Shown here: positions 47,309 through 58,323 of the stretch, in pieces
How positions within the stretch are numbered: position 1 is the first letter of the stretch
Layout: each line of letters begins with the position of its first letter
NCBI GenBank assembly: GCA_020723995.1
Contig: DYHT01000001.1
Span: 62,001 to 126,000 of the forward strand
From: Chloroflexus sp.
Lineage (GTDB): Bacteria; Chloroflexota; Anaerolineae; Anaerolineales; Villigracilaceae
Direction of reading: 5' to 3'
Length of the DNA stretch: 64,000 bases
The notes under the pieces: model-generated
Database searches by the model: none
Told to the model about the DNA's origin: nothing
The model's input: the letters and a program-made list of their open reading frames with translations, nothing else
Made by a program: the position numbers and the translations under genes

Positions 47309-47381
47309 CGGGGTGTAGCGCAGTTGGCAGCGCACCGCGTTTGGGACGCGGGGGTCGGCGGTTCGAGTCCGCCCACCCCGA
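47309..47381 (+). tRNA. tRNA-Pro (anticodon UGG)
   Basis: The acceptor stem CGGGGTG/CACCCCG, the D arm GCGC...GCGC, the anticodon stem CCGCG/CGCGG with loop TTTGGGA (anticodon TGG), and the T arm GGCGG TTCGAGT CCGCC fold into a standard cloverleaf. The discriminator base is A; no CCA is encoded. A 28-nt hairpin (47388-47415) follows. Confidence 0.96.
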
Positions 47382-47387
47382 CTGAGG

Positions 47388-47415
47388 CCGCCGAGAGCAC
47401 ACAGGCTCTCGGCGG
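47388..47415 (+). terminator. Hairpin after tRNA-Pro
   Basis: CCGCCGAGAGC, a 6-nt loop, then GCTCTCGGCGG is a perfect 11-bp stem. The T-run is weak, so it is either an imperfect terminator or a tRNA 3'-processing signal. Confidence 0.5.
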
Positions 47416-47478
47416 TCATGCTATGTAGTAAAATTATGGGTGTTTCGCTAACTTCTCTTAGGCGTGGAGGTCATTTGC

Positions 47479-48306
47479 ATGAGAATCATTGACACAACCC
47501 CCTATCAAACCGAGAGTGGTGAGATCAGCCTGCTTGACCAAATCAAAGCCAGGCTGAAATACGGCGCTGGTTGTCTTGAGGAGATCAACGCCCAGAAGAC
47601 AGTCATCGCCCATCTCGAAAATGTGTTGGATAACAGATATACGCTGTTGCGTAACGTGACTCTGGCCGGCCTGGGCGTCACCATTCCCATCATCCTGGTC
47701 GGCCCGACCGGCATTTATGTGATATACATCACGCCATTGCGGGGCATGTACCGGGCAAAAGGGGACGCCTTTGGATCGCTGAAAGGCTATAAGTTTATTC
47801 CTACGGGCATCAATTTACTCACCCGGACGGCGCAGATGGGACGCGCCGTGCAGGTCTACCTGGAACGACAGGGATACCCAAACTCGACACTGGTTGAGCC
47901 GGTATTGCTCGCCACCGATCCTGGCATGCACATAGACAGCATCCGCCCCATCGTCCGTGTGGTGCTGAGCGATGCGTTGGAGCGCTTCGCCGTCTCGATT
48001 ACCCAAGCGCGTGCAATTTTCAGCGCCGAGGCGGTCCACGATATCCTCAACTGGATCACGAACCCACATCCCGCCCCACAAGAGCAATCTGAAACTCCTG
48101 CCGGACAAGAACCTCCTCAGGCCCCCCCAACCGAAGCGTTGAGCGCAAGAATGGTCGCTGCTAGCGCGACCATCCAACCCGATACAACAACCCGTTCGAG
48201 AAAGTTGTCGTTCTCCACCAAACAGTGGGCTTTCCTGATCGTCTTCTTCGTTGTCGAGATTATCATCCTGATCACATTTGTCGTCCTGGTCCTGTCGAAC
48301 TTATAA
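47479..48306 (+). CDS. NERD-like protein with C-terminal membrane anchor
   Basis: This 275-residue protein starts MRIIDTTPYQTESGEISLLDQIKARLKYG. The block ALEN-like VLDNRYTLLRNVTLAGLGVTIPIILVGPTGIYVIYITPLRGMYRAKGDAF resembles the beta-rich core of NERD (nuclease-related) domains, though I see no full catalytic set. A disordered, Gln/Pro-rich segment (about 196-235) leads to one C-terminal membrane helix (WAFLIVFFVVEIIILITFVVLVLSNL). The start follows GGAGG after the tRNA hairpin. It is 20 nt from the glycosyltransferase and probably cotranscribed. Confidence 0.6.
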   Translation: MRIIDTTPYQTESGEISLLDQIKARLKYGAGCLEEINAQKTVIAHLENVLDNRYTLLRNVTLAGLGVTIPIILVGPTGIYVIYITPLRGMYRAKGDAFGSLKGYKFIPTGINLLTRTAQMGRAVQVYLERQGYPNSTLVEPVLLATDPGMHIDSIRPIVRVVLSDALERFAVSITQARAIFSAEAVHDILNWITNPHPAPQEQSETPAGQEPPQAPPTEALSARMVAASATIQPDTTTRSRKLSFSTKQWAFLIVFFVVEIIILITFVVLVLSNL

Positions 48307-48325
48307 GCTAAAGGTGGACATCCCC

Positions 48326-49057
48326 TTGAAGTCACCCTTCCTTTCGATCGTTATCCCGGCCTATAACGAAGAAAACCGCCTGCCCAATGCCTTGGGGCAG
48401 GTGTTTGCGTTTTTGGAGGGGCGGACTTATGACGCCGAAGTGTTCGTGGTTGAAAATGGGAGCACGGATGGCACACTCCGGCTGGCGCAGGAATATGCTG
48501 AAAATCACCCGAACTTGCGTGTGCTGCATGAACCCAAGCGCGGCAAAGGGCTGGCGATCCGGCGCGGCATGATGGAAGCGCATGGCAAATACCGTTTCGT
48601 CTGTGATGTTGACCTTTCCATGCCGGTGGAGGAGATCGAACAGTTCCTCCCACCGCTGTTCAACGACTTTGACATCGCCATTGCCTCGCGCGAAGCCCCA
48701 GGCGCAGTGCGCTACAACGAACCCTATTACCGTCACCTGACCGGGCGCGTCTTCAATTTCCTCATCCGCCTGCTCGTCCTGCCCGGCATCCAGGATACCC
48801 AATGCGGTTTTAAATGCTTCCGCGCCGCGGTCGCCAAGGATGTTTTTCGATATCAAACCCTCAGCGGGTGGTCGTTCGACGTCGAAATCCTACACATCGC
48901 CCGTCGGCGCGGCTATCACATCACCGAAGTCCCCATTCACTGGTATTACAGCCCCGAAAGCAAGATCAACATCCTGCGCGATTCCTGGCGCATGTTCCTC
49001 GACCTGCTGACCATCCGCCTGAATGCGTGGCGAGGCATCTATGACGCAAACGACTAA
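48326..49057 (+). CDS. Family 2 glycosyltransferase (polyprenyl-phosphate glucosyltransferase-like)
   Basis: This enzyme of about 243 residues has SPFLSIVIPAYNEENRLPNALGQV, VFVVENGSTDGTLRLAQEYA, the DxD-like YRFVCDVDLSMPVEEI, and IQDTQCGFKCFRAAVAKDVF then GWSFDVEILHIARRRGYHITEVPIHW. That pattern is closest to dolichyl/undecaprenyl-phosphate beta-glucosyltransferases (ALG5-like, GT2). It has no clear membrane helix. TTG 48326 is the most likely start, with AAAGGTGG upstream; a GTG 12 nt earlier is possible. Its end overlaps rnhB by 17 nt. Confidence 0.85.
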   Translation: MKSPFLSIVIPAYNEENRLPNALGQVFAFLEGRTYDAEVFVVENGSTDGTLRLAQEYAENHPNLRVLHEPKRGKGLAIRRGMMEAHGKYRFVCDVDLSMPVEEIEQFLPPLFNDFDIAIASREAPGAVRYNEPYYRHLTGRVFNFLIRLLVLPGIQDTQCGFKCFRAAVAKDVFRYQTLSGWSFDVEILHIARRRGYHITEVPIHWYYSPESKINILRDSWRMFLDLLTIRLNAWRGIYDAND

Positions 49058-49685
49058 AGTCGTCAATACGCCTAGTTTTCCCAGCCTCGAATTCGAAAAA
49101 AGACTTTGGAAAAAGGGCTTGAGTTGGATTGGGGGAATTGACGAGGCCGGACGCGGCGCGCTGGCCGGACCGGTATCCGCAGCCGTGGTCGTACTTCCCC
49201 CTCAGCCGTCTCTTTCTCAGACCCTGCGCGGGGTGCACGATTCCAAACAGATGACCCCGCTTCAGCGTGAATACTGGGCGCCGCGCATCCAGGAAATTGC
49301 CCTGGCCTGGGGCGTAGGCTTCGCTTCAGCCGAAGAAATTGACACCGTGGGAATCGTCCCAGCCACGCGACTGGCTGCCATGCGCGCGCTGGAAAGCCTC
49401 TCACTTTCCCCCGGACATCTCTTGCTTGATTACTGGCGCTTGCCCGAATGCCCCCTCCCCCAGACTGCGCTGGTCAAGGGCGACCGGCGCAGTCTCAGCA
49501 TCGCGGCCGCCTCGGTTTTAGCCAAGACCAGCCGCGACGCACTGATGCGCGAACTGGATGCCCAATATCCCGGCTACACATTCGCCCGGCACAAAGGTTA
49601 TGGCACACCTCAGCACCGGCAGGCCCTGCGGCGACTGGGATTGTGCCCAATCCATCGCAAAAGCTTTGCGATAAAATCCTGTTGA
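49041..49685 (+). CDS. rnhB: Ribonuclease HII
   Basis: This 214-residue RNase HII removes ribonucleotides from DNA hybrids. The catalytic Asp-Glu pair sits in WIGGIDEAGRGALAGPVSAAVVVL, the next Asp in GVHDSKQMTPLQRE, and the last in LLDYWRLPE. KGDRRSLSIAAASVLAKTSRDALM and YTFARHKGYGTPQHRQALRRLG complete the family pattern. ATG 49041 (MTQTTKVV) is preferred to an in-frame ATG six codons upstream that lies deeper in the glycosyltransferase gene. Confidence 0.92.
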   Translation: MTQTTKVVNTPSFPSLEFEKRLWKKGLSWIGGIDEAGRGALAGPVSAAVVVLPPQPSLSQTLRGVHDSKQMTPLQREYWAPRIQEIALAWGVGFASAEEIDTVGIVPATRLAAMRALESLSLSPGHLLLDYWRLPECPLPQTALVKGDRRSLSIAAASVLAKTSRDALMRELDAQYPGYTFARHKGYGTPQHRQALRRLGLCPIHRKSFAIKSC

Positions 49686-49691
49686 CTTTTA

Positions 49692-50741
49692 TTATTCGAC
49701 TACCCGGCTGGCAGCGCGGCGCAAGCGGTCGTCAATGGCCAGGCCCAGCCCCTGCCGCCCAAAGCCGCGCGCCAGGATGACTTCCGCGCCTTGTTCGTCC
49801 AACTTGCGCATTCCGGCGAACAGATTGCGGGCAACCTGCGCCAGGTCATCCGCCGGGCCGAGTGGGAAAATGAGGGCGGGTAGTCCTGCAAAAAACTGCC
49901 TATCCTGGTCGGCAATCAACAGTCCCACCTTTTTACCTTCTTCCAAAAACTTTCGGGCCAGTTGTCCCATCTTTTCCAGCGTACTGGCAGGCGTTGGCGA
50001 AGCGCACAGGATGAGTTCGGCGCGCGGGGCGTAATGTTTATCCAGCAGGCCGGGTGAAATCTGCGGCGTCGGCGCGGAAACCGGTCCAGCCTCGCCGCGT
50101 AATGCCACCGCGCCGATGAGCGCCTCCAGCACTTCGCGCGCAACCCCGCCGGGGCGCAGGATGACCGGCGGTGTGCGGGTCACGTCCAAAACGGTCGATT
50201 CAACGCCAATGGTCGCCGGCCCGCCGTCCAAAAGCAGGTCAATTCGCCCGCCGAGGTCGCTCAGAACGTGCTGGGCGGTGGTGGGGCTGGCGCGGCCAAA
50301 GCGATTGGCCGAAGGCGCGGCAATTGGCACGCCGGCCGCCCGCAAGAGCGCCAGCGCCACCGGGTGGGCCGGGACGCGCACCGCCGTCGTTTCCAGTCCG
50401 GCGGTCACGCTCAATGACACGGCTGCGCCGCGCGGCAGGATCAACGTCAGCGCGCCGGGCCAGAAGGAGCGCGCCAGTTCGAGCGCAATAGACGGGAGGC
50501 TGCGCGTCACCTGCGGCAGGTCATCTGCTGAAGCCAAATGCACGATGAGCGGGTCGTCCGCCGGACGGCCTTTGGCTTCGAAGATGCGCGCCACGGCTGC
50601 GGCATCCAGGGCATTGGCGCCCAGGCCATAGACTGTCTCGGTGGGAAAGGCGACCAGGCCGCCGCGTTGGATTTCAGCGGCGGCCTGGGCGATGATCTCA
50701 GGTTGGGGGAATTGTGGGTGGACAAGGAGGACGCGGGTCAT
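49692..50741 (-). CDS. L-threonylcarbamoyladenylate synthase (Sua5 type)
   Basis: This 349-residue enzyme makes threonylcarbamoyl-AMP for the t6A modification of tRNA. The YrdC domain (about 1-210) has GGLVAFPTETVYGLGANALDAAAVARIFEAKGRPADDPLIVHL and AAGVPIAAPSANRFGRASPTTAQHVLSDLGGRIDLLLDGGP. A Sua5 C-terminal domain (ISPGLLDKHYAPRAELIL onward, to QGLGLAIDDRLRRAASR) follows, as in the long form. It is convergent with rnhB, with 6 nt between the stops. Confidence 0.92.
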   Translation of the reverse strand: MTRVLLVHPQFPQPEIIAQAAAEIQRGGLVAFPTETVYGLGANALDAAAVARIFEAKGRPADDPLIVHLASADDLPQVTRSLPSIALELARSFWPGALTLILPRGAAVSLSVTAGLETTAVRVPAHPVALALLRAAGVPIAAPSANRFGRASPTTAQHVLSDLGGRIDLLLDGGPATIGVESTVLDVTRTPPVILRPGGVAREVLEALIGAVALRGEAGPVSAPTPQISPGLLDKHYAPRAELILCASPTPASTLEKMGQLARKFLEEGKKVGLLIADQDRQFFAGLPALIFPLGPADDLAQVARNLFAGMRKLDEQGAEVILARGFGRQGLGLAIDDRLRRAASRVVE

Positions 50742-50771
50742 CCGATTATTTTACCTCTTTTCACCGAGACC

Positions 50772-51287
50772 TCACAGATCTCCGAGACCTGTGAGGTCTT
50801 CTTGTATCATGTACAAATACCGCAAGCGCAACCGTTTCGCTTCGCTCAACACAAAGTCCATCTCGTTCCTAATTTCAAACATGGGCGCAAAGTGCATGAA
50901 ATGTTCTTCGGCCCGTTCTCTCTCCCAACCCGCGTTCTCGACCAGGCCTTTAATAAACTGGTCTTTCCTGGCGATCAAGTTTACCATGCCGCATTGGTTA
51001 TGTCCGATGAGTGCGATGGATTTGACCCCACCCACCGCGATGGCATAGGACACTTTGAATTCGCTGTACCTTAGATTGGCCCCGCCAGCGCGAATGATAA
51101 AAGCAAAATTATCCGGTATGCGCAGGTGCTTGCGATTGTCCATGCACATGCCAATCAGCAGTTGAGCCTGCGTGCACTCGTCCAGAGGCCGGTTGAGATT
51201 GTGGTATTCCAAAAGAAGCCCGATAGGAGTATCCCTGTACTCAGGGAAAATGCTTTCTGTGGTTGACACAGCCACGAGACGATTCAT
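50772..51287 (-). CDS. Small beta-carbonic-anhydrase-like protein
   Basis: In this 171-residue protein the beta-carbonic anhydrase zinc ligands are recognisable: Cys48-x-Asp50-x-Arg52 in GMCMDNRKH, and His96-x-x-Cys99 in ALIGHNQCGM. Between them FAFIIRAGGANLR matches the conserved loop. It is shorter than typical enzymes (around 200-220 residues) and lacks the usual N-terminal helices. The family hydrates CO2, but related small proteins hydrolyse other cumulated substrates, so activity is not certain. No signal peptide is present. Confidence 0.75.
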   Translation of the reverse strand: MNRLVAVSTTESIFPEYRDTPIGLLLEYHNLNRPLDECTQAQLLIGMCMDNRKHLRIPDNFAFIIRAGGANLRYSEFKVSYAIAVGGVKSIALIGHNQCGMVNLIARKDQFIKGLVENAGWERERAEEHFMHFAPMFEIRNEMDFVLSEAKRLRLRYLYMIQEDLTGLGDL

Positions 51288-51352
51288 AAATCATTGGTCA
51301 TCTACTCCAGGGAGAGCAATGTCGCGCACTCACTGGCGAGAAAAACTAAGGC

Positions 51353-51613
51353 TCATTTGTACGCCTTGCTTCGGTGGCAGACGGCGATGATGTCCACGCG
51401 CCGCTCGTCATCATAAATAGCGTAGATCACGCGGTAATCGCCAATGCGGATCCGCCATAGGAATTTTTCGCCCTCCAGCTTACGACATCCAGAAGGGCGC
51501 GGCTCTTTTCCCAACGCTTCTATCTTTGGAAAGATACGGTTGACCCGAGCCGCGCCCAGCGCTTCCAGTTCTTTACGTGCTGAGCGGGCGAACGTGACCG
51601 CAAAATCAGCCAT
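51353..51613 (-). CDS. RelE/ParE-type toxin
   Basis: This 86-residue toxin begins MADFAVTFARSARKELEALGAARVNRIFPKIEALGKEPRPSGCRKLEG and continues FLWRIRIGDYRVIYAIYDDERRVDIIAVCHRSKAYK. The pattern matches RelE-like mRNA interferases, with the C-terminal RIGDYRVIY strand and HRSKAY basic residues. It overlaps the upstream antitoxin by 8 nt and appears intact. Confidence 0.88.
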   Translation of the reverse strand: MADFAVTFARSARKELEALGAARVNRIFPKIEALGKEPRPSGCRKLEGEKFLWRIRIGDYRVIYAIYDDERRVDIIAVCHRSKAYK

Positions 51614-51797
51614 TCAGCTTGCCCTGTTCAAGCAGGCGTTTCTTGACCGATTCCAGTGTTTCTCTGGGTTCTTCTGCTCTTGCACGCGCTGTCAAGCTAT
51701 CATAAAAATCTTCCCAGAGTTCGCCATATTTTTTGAGGTCAATCATCACGGCAATTTTCTGGCCTTTGTCATTGGTCACAAACTGAATGCCTTCCAT
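51606..51797 (-). CDS. Antitoxin partner of the RelE-like toxin
   Basis: Translation from ATG 51797 gives 63 residues, MEGIQFVTNDKGQKIAVMIDLKKYGELWEDFYDSLTARAR and a charged end. This resembles the short prevent-host-death-like antitoxins that partner RelE toxins: a beta-hairpin then helices. A longer in-frame start is possible but its residues look non-native. GTTAATGC-like sequence just upstream provides a weak ribosome-binding site. Confidence 0.78.
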   Translation of the reverse strand: MEGIQFVTNDKGQKIAVMIDLKKYGELWEDFYDSLTARARAEEPRETLESVKKRLLEQGKLNG

Positions 51798-51935
51798 AGC
51801 ATTAACTCCTATGATTACAATCTTATCACGACCCCCCAGTACCCACAATGCTCAGACTGGATCGCCTTAGTGACGCCAACAGGACGAAGGATAAATTTAT
51901 CCTTCGTCCTGCCGCTTTCACCTTTGAGGGGGGTG

Positions 51936-52808
51936 TCAGTCGCCGGCTGGCGCAACGAACGCCGGCGACTCCAGATAGCGCAGCAGATCCGAGTTCGGCG
52001 GCAGTATGATCGTCGCCCCCTCGCCCAGGATCGTCTCATAGACCTGCAACCGTCGCACCAGGGCGTAAAATTCCAAGTCCTGACCAAAGGCCTGCGCGGT
52101 TACCAACGCAGCCTGCGCGTCGCCTTCACCCCGCAGGATCTGGCTCTGGGCATACGCCGTAGCCAGAATGATCTCGCGCTCTTTGTCGGCCGTTGCCCGG
52201 ATTTCCAGCGCCTGCTCCTCACCCTCGGCCCGGTAGCGTTTAGCGATGCGCTCGCGCTCGGCCTGCATGCGGGCGAAGACGCTTGCCTGCACCTCGGTCG
52301 GCAGGTCAATCCGCATAATGCGCACGTCCAGCAGCGTGATGCCAAACGAGGCGGCCGCATCCTGTACGCCGCCGGTCACCGTCGCCATAATCGACTCGCG
52401 CTTCTCGCGAACGATGTCAATGAAGTTGTGTTTAGCGATTTCCTCCCGCAGCCGGCCGGCGATGACCTGATCCAGCCGGGCCATGGCCCCCGTCTCGCTG
52501 CGCACGGTGCGGTAGAACAGCAGCGGATCGATGATCTGCCAGCGGGAGACGTGGTCTACCAGCAGCCGCTTCTTGTCCAGGGTCAGATACTCGGCGCTCT
52601 GGGGTTGGGTGCCCAGCACGCGTTTCTCCAATAGGACCAGGTCGTGGATGAGGGGCGCCTTGAAGTACAGGCCCGGATCGCGCACCACCCGCACCGGATC
52701 GCCAAACTGGAACACCAGGCCTTGCTGCCATTCGCCGACGACATACACTGACTGAAAGGTGGCGAAGACCAATACGGCCAATAGGCCGATGACAATGAGT
52801 TTCTTCAT
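51936..52808 (-). CDS. hflC: HflC-like SPFH/prohibitin membrane protein
   Basis: This 290-residue protein has an N-terminal anchor MKKLIVIGLLAVLVFATFQSVYVV followed by the SPFH domain: VGEWQQGLVFQFGDPVRVVRDPGLYFKAPLIHDLVLLEKRVL, VSRWQIIDPLLFYRTVRSE, GITLLDVRIMRIDLPTEVQASVFARMQAERERIAKRYRAEGEEQA. The coiled-coil AEGEEQALEIRATADKE region and a C-terminal domain follow. With HflK it forms the complex that surrounds and regulates FtsH. It comes right after hflK; AAGGAG precedes the ATG. Confidence 0.92.
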   Translation of the reverse strand: MKKLIVIGLLAVLVFATFQSVYVVGEWQQGLVFQFGDPVRVVRDPGLYFKAPLIHDLVLLEKRVLGTQPQSAEYLTLDKKRLLVDHVSRWQIIDPLLFYRTVRSETGAMARLDQVIAGRLREEIAKHNFIDIVREKRESIMATVTGGVQDAAASFGITLLDVRIMRIDLPTEVQASVFARMQAERERIAKRYRAEGEEQALEIRATADKEREIILATAYAQSQILRGEGDAQAALVTAQAFGQDLEFYALVRRLQVYETILGEGATIILPPNSDLLRYLESPAFVAPAGD

Positions 52809-52838
52809 GAGTTTGCTCCTTGACTTGCTGATTGACCT

Positions 52839-53876
52839 TTACGGAGATGGCGCCGGTTCGGTGGGAACGATCACTGGCTCGGCCGGCGGGACCAGATTGG
52901 TCAACGGCAGAAACGGCAAGACCCCGCCGCTGCCTGTATCCAGCACGAAAATGTTCGCGCCGGATAGAATCCGTTCGATGCTTTCGAGGTAAAGCCGCTC
53001 ACGCATAATTTCCGGGGCCTTGAGATATTCGGCCAGCAGCGCCAGGAAGCGGGCCGCGTCGCCTTCCGCCCGGATCAGCCGCTGTTCGCGGTAGGCTTCG
53101 GCCTCCAGCACCATCTGAGCCGCCTGGCCGCGCGCGGCCGGCACCACCTGTTCGGCGTAGCCCTCGGCTTCCTTGACCAGCCGCTCCCGGTCTTCGAAAG
53201 CGCGCACGACGTCGTGAAAGGCATCGCGCACTTCGACCGGCGGGTCCACGGCCAGTAGCCGGGCCTCGGTGACCAGCATGCCGGTCCGATATTGGTCGAG
53301 CAATTCCTGCAGGCTCGTCTTGACCTGATCCTGCGCCTGCACGCGCCCCTCGGTCATGGTGAAGTCAATCGTGTTCTGCCCGACAGTCGAGCGTAGCGCG
53401 ATCTCGGCCGAGGCCATGAGCACGGCTTCCGCGTCGCGCACGTGGAAGAGATAAGCCACCGGATCCTGCACCAGGTACTGGACGAAAAGCTGCACCACCA
53501 CCATGTTCTCGTCGCCGGTGAGCATCTGCGCCTCTTCCAGCACCAGATTCTGGTTGCCGGCCTCGGTGCGGTAGCCGATCTCAGCGGTGCGCACGCGCGC
53601 CGTGTCTACCACAAAGTTGGATTGGATGGGCGCCGGGAGGCGGTAGTGCAGCCCGGATTCGCGCAGGGGGGGCGTCAACCGGCCAAACGTAAGCACGATG
53701 CCCTGCTCACCCGGCCCCACCATGTAAATACCCGAGAGCAACCACAGACCCATCACTACGATGACCAAGACCCAGATCATGCGGTGGGACAGCCAGCGGC
53801 GCAGTGTATTGGAAATCCACTCCGGATTGAGGAAGTCGCTCAAATCAGGTTCTTGGGGTACGTTTGTTCGTTTCAT
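52839..53876 (-). CDS. hflK: HflK-like SPFH/prohibitin membrane protein
   Basis: This 345-residue protein has a cytoplasmic N-terminus, then a membrane helix (MIWVLVIVVMGLWLLSGIYMV). The SPFH domain follows, with VGPGEQGIVLTFGRLTPPLRESGLHYRLPAPIQSNFVVDTARVRTAEIGYR, VQLFVQYLVQDPVAYLFHVRD and EARLLAVDPPVEVRDAFHDVVRAFEDRERLVKEAEGYAEQVVPAARGQA. It partners with HflC downstream. ATG 53876 is selected for its AAGGAG spacing. Their position just downstream of a P-type ATPase gene suggests a membrane-maintenance group. Confidence 0.92.
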   Translation of the reverse strand: MKRTNVPQEPDLSDFLNPEWISNTLRRWLSHRMIWVLVIVVMGLWLLSGIYMVGPGEQGIVLTFGRLTPPLRESGLHYRLPAPIQSNFVVDTARVRTAEIGYRTEAGNQNLVLEEAQMLTGDENMVVVQLFVQYLVQDPVAYLFHVRDAEAVLMASAEIALRSTVGQNTIDFTMTEGRVQAQDQVKTSLQELLDQYRTGMLVTEARLLAVDPPVEVRDAFHDVVRAFEDRERLVKEAEGYAEQVVPAARGQAAQMVLEAEAYREQRLIRAEGDAARFLALLAEYLKAPEIMRERLYLESIERILSGANIFVLDTGSGGVLPFLPLTNLVPPAEPVIVPTEPAPSP

Positions 53877-53906
53877 TAGCAATTCTCCTTGTCTTATGAA
53901 TCTTTT

Positions 53907-56663
<2,757 letters not shown>

Positions 56664-56750
56664 TGCAGGTCTCTCCATTAGTCAATATTGTGGGGTTGTT
56701 TGAAAAAAGTTCTTCATTGACGAGCTTTACATCGGCGGCATCCTCTCCCA

Positions 56751-56876
56751 TCATGCGCGACGGTTTCCTGTTCGCCGGGAGGAAAAGATACGGCGTAGAA
56801 GGTTCCAGCCAAGAACAAAACCGTACCCGAGCAGCAATCCAACATCCAGCAGAAGAAAGATCAATTGGAATTTCAT
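56751..56876 (-). CDS. Small single-span membrane protein, 41 aa
   Basis: ATG 56876 is preceded by a strong AGGAGG at ideal spacing. The product starts MKFQLIFLLLDVGLLLGYGF, continues VLGWNLLRRIF and ends with a basic tail SSRRTGNRRA. One hydrophobic helix with positive residues following implies an inner-membrane peptide with its C-terminus inside. It lies 87 nt before the P-type ATPase gene on the same strand and may be a small regulatory partner of the pump, though this is only inferred from position. Conservation has not been tested. Confidence 0.55.
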   Translation of the reverse strand: MKFQLIFLLLDVGLLLGYGFVLGWNLLRRIFSSRRTGNRRA

Positions 56877-57108
56877 ACGCGCCTCCTCTACCTAATAAAC
56901 ACAAAACGAGACCACCGAATGGCGGTCTCGCTGACGCTCTAAAGCGCACATACGCCGGGAGCCTGTCTTGAGCCTTTCGTAGCGCTGTCAAAGGCCTGCT
57001 CCGTAATGACGATCGTATGTCCTGCCCGGTGCAGGCAGGCGCTACTCCCCGACAACAAAAGGGTATGCTGAGTAAAAGGCGTCCTCCGCCATCCTCATTA
57101 GGGTATAA

Positions 57109-57190
57109 TGCCGAAGGTGGGAATCGAACCCACACTCCCGAAGGAACACGATTTTGAGTCGTGCGCGTCTGCCAGTTCCGCCACTCCGGC
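57109..57190 (-). tRNA. tRNA-Leu (anticodon CAA)
   Basis: On the minus strand: acceptor GCCGGAG / CTTCGGC (one G-T pair and one A-T), D arm, anticodon stem CACGA/TCGTG with loop CTCAAAA (anticodon CAA), a long variable arm TTCCTTCGGGAG typical of class II tRNAs, and T arm GTGGG TTCGATT CCCAC. Discriminator A; no CCA. The region between it and the small membrane-protein gene (56877-57108) holds no other gene I can support. Confidence 0.95.
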
Positions 57191-57252
57191 GTGCGTAACG
57201 CAAATTGCCAATTTGCAATACGAAGTATACCACTCCTGCAAATAAGGTCAAG

Positions 57253-58317
57253 ATGAAACTCGGAATTATCGGTCTGCCCCAATCTGGAAAGACGACCATC
57301 TTCAACGCCCTGACGCGCGGCCACACGCCGACGACCGCCAGCGCCGGGCGGATTGAAGTCCACACTGCCGTGGTGGATGTTCCCGACCCGCGCGTGGATA
57401 CGCTCTCGACCATGTTCAAGCTGAAGAAGACCATCTACGCCAAAGTCACGTATGCCGACATCGCCGGACTGGAAGGCGGCGGCGATAAATCCGGCATCTC
57501 CGGCACGCTGCTCAATCAACTGGCGCAGATGGACGGCTTCCTGCACGTGGTGCGCTGCTTCGCCGATGAGAACGTTCCGCACCCCTCTGGCAACGTGGAC
57601 GCGGCGCGTGACGCCGCGGCGATGGAATCCGAACTGCTCCTGAACGACCTGATTGCCGTCGAGCGCAAACTGGAACGCCTGATCGAGGAACGCAAAAAGG
57701 GTGGCACAGATAAAGTTCTCAACGAGCGCCAGACGGCCCTTTTCACCCGTCTGCATGCCGAACTCTCCGCTGAAAAGCCATTGCGCGCAGTGGAAATCTC
57801 CGTCGAGGAAGAAAAGCATCTGTCCGGCTTCGGCCTGCTGACTCGCAAGCCGCTGCTGATTTTGCTCAATCTGGGCGAAGGCCAGCCCGCGCCGGAGATC
57901 AAGTTAACCCATCCCTGCCCGGTCGTGGAATTGCAGGGCAAATTGGAAATGGAGATTGCCCAGCTCGCGCCGGAAGACGCAACCGTTTTCATGCAGGAAT
58001 ATGGCATTGCAGAGCCGTCGCTCAACCGAATGATTAAGATTTCCTACGAATTGCTCAACTTGCAATCCTTCTTCACCGTCGGCGAGGACGAGGTGCGCGC
58101 CTGGACGATCAAATGCGGCGCCAATGCTTACGTGGCGGCGGGCGAAATCCACACCGATTTGCAGAAAGGCTTTATCCGCGCCGAAGTCTGCGCCTACCAG
58201 GACTTGATTGACTTGGGCGGCCTCTCGGAAGCGCGCGGCAAAGGTAAACTCAGGCTGGAGGGCAAAGAATATATTGTGCAGGATGGAGAGATTGTGCATA
58301 TCCGGTTTAATGTGTGA
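57253..58317 (+). CDS. ychF: Redox-regulated ATPase/GTPase YchF (OLA1-like)
   Basis: This 354-residue protein is of the Obg-related family. It begins MKLGIIGLPQSGKTTIFNALTRGHTPTTAS (P-loop), has VDVPDPRVDTLSTMFKLKKTIYAKVTYADIAGLEGG (G3-like), a coiled-coil helical insert, and a C-terminal TGS domain: SLNRMIKISYELLNLQSFFTVGEDEVRAWTIKCGANAYVAAGEIHTDLQKGFIRAEV. YchF prefers ATP over GTP and binds ribosomes. The NKxD motif is replaced (LLILLNLGEGQ), as expected. ATG 57253 is fixed by the P-loop strand. The restriction-modification island begins 6 nt after its stop. Confidence 0.93.
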   Translation: MKLGIIGLPQSGKTTIFNALTRGHTPTTASAGRIEVHTAVVDVPDPRVDTLSTMFKLKKTIYAKVTYADIAGLEGGGDKSGISGTLLNQLAQMDGFLHVVRCFADENVPHPSGNVDAARDAAAMESELLLNDLIAVERKLERLIEERKKGGTDKVLNERQTALFTRLHAELSAEKPLRAVEISVEEEKHLSGFGLLTRKPLLILLNLGEGQPAPEIKLTHPCPVVELQGKLEMEIAQLAPEDATVFMQEYGIAEPSLNRMIKISYELLNLQSFFTVGEDEVRAWTIKCGANAYVAAGEIHTDLQKGFIRAEVCAYQDLIDLGGLSEARGKGKLRLEGKEYIVQDGEIVHIRFNV

Positions 58318-58323
58318 TTCAGA

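Noticed and set aside
47309-47415. tRNA-Pro as an attachment site of an integrated element
   Set aside because: No integrase gene and no repeat of the tRNA 3' end is visible in the window.
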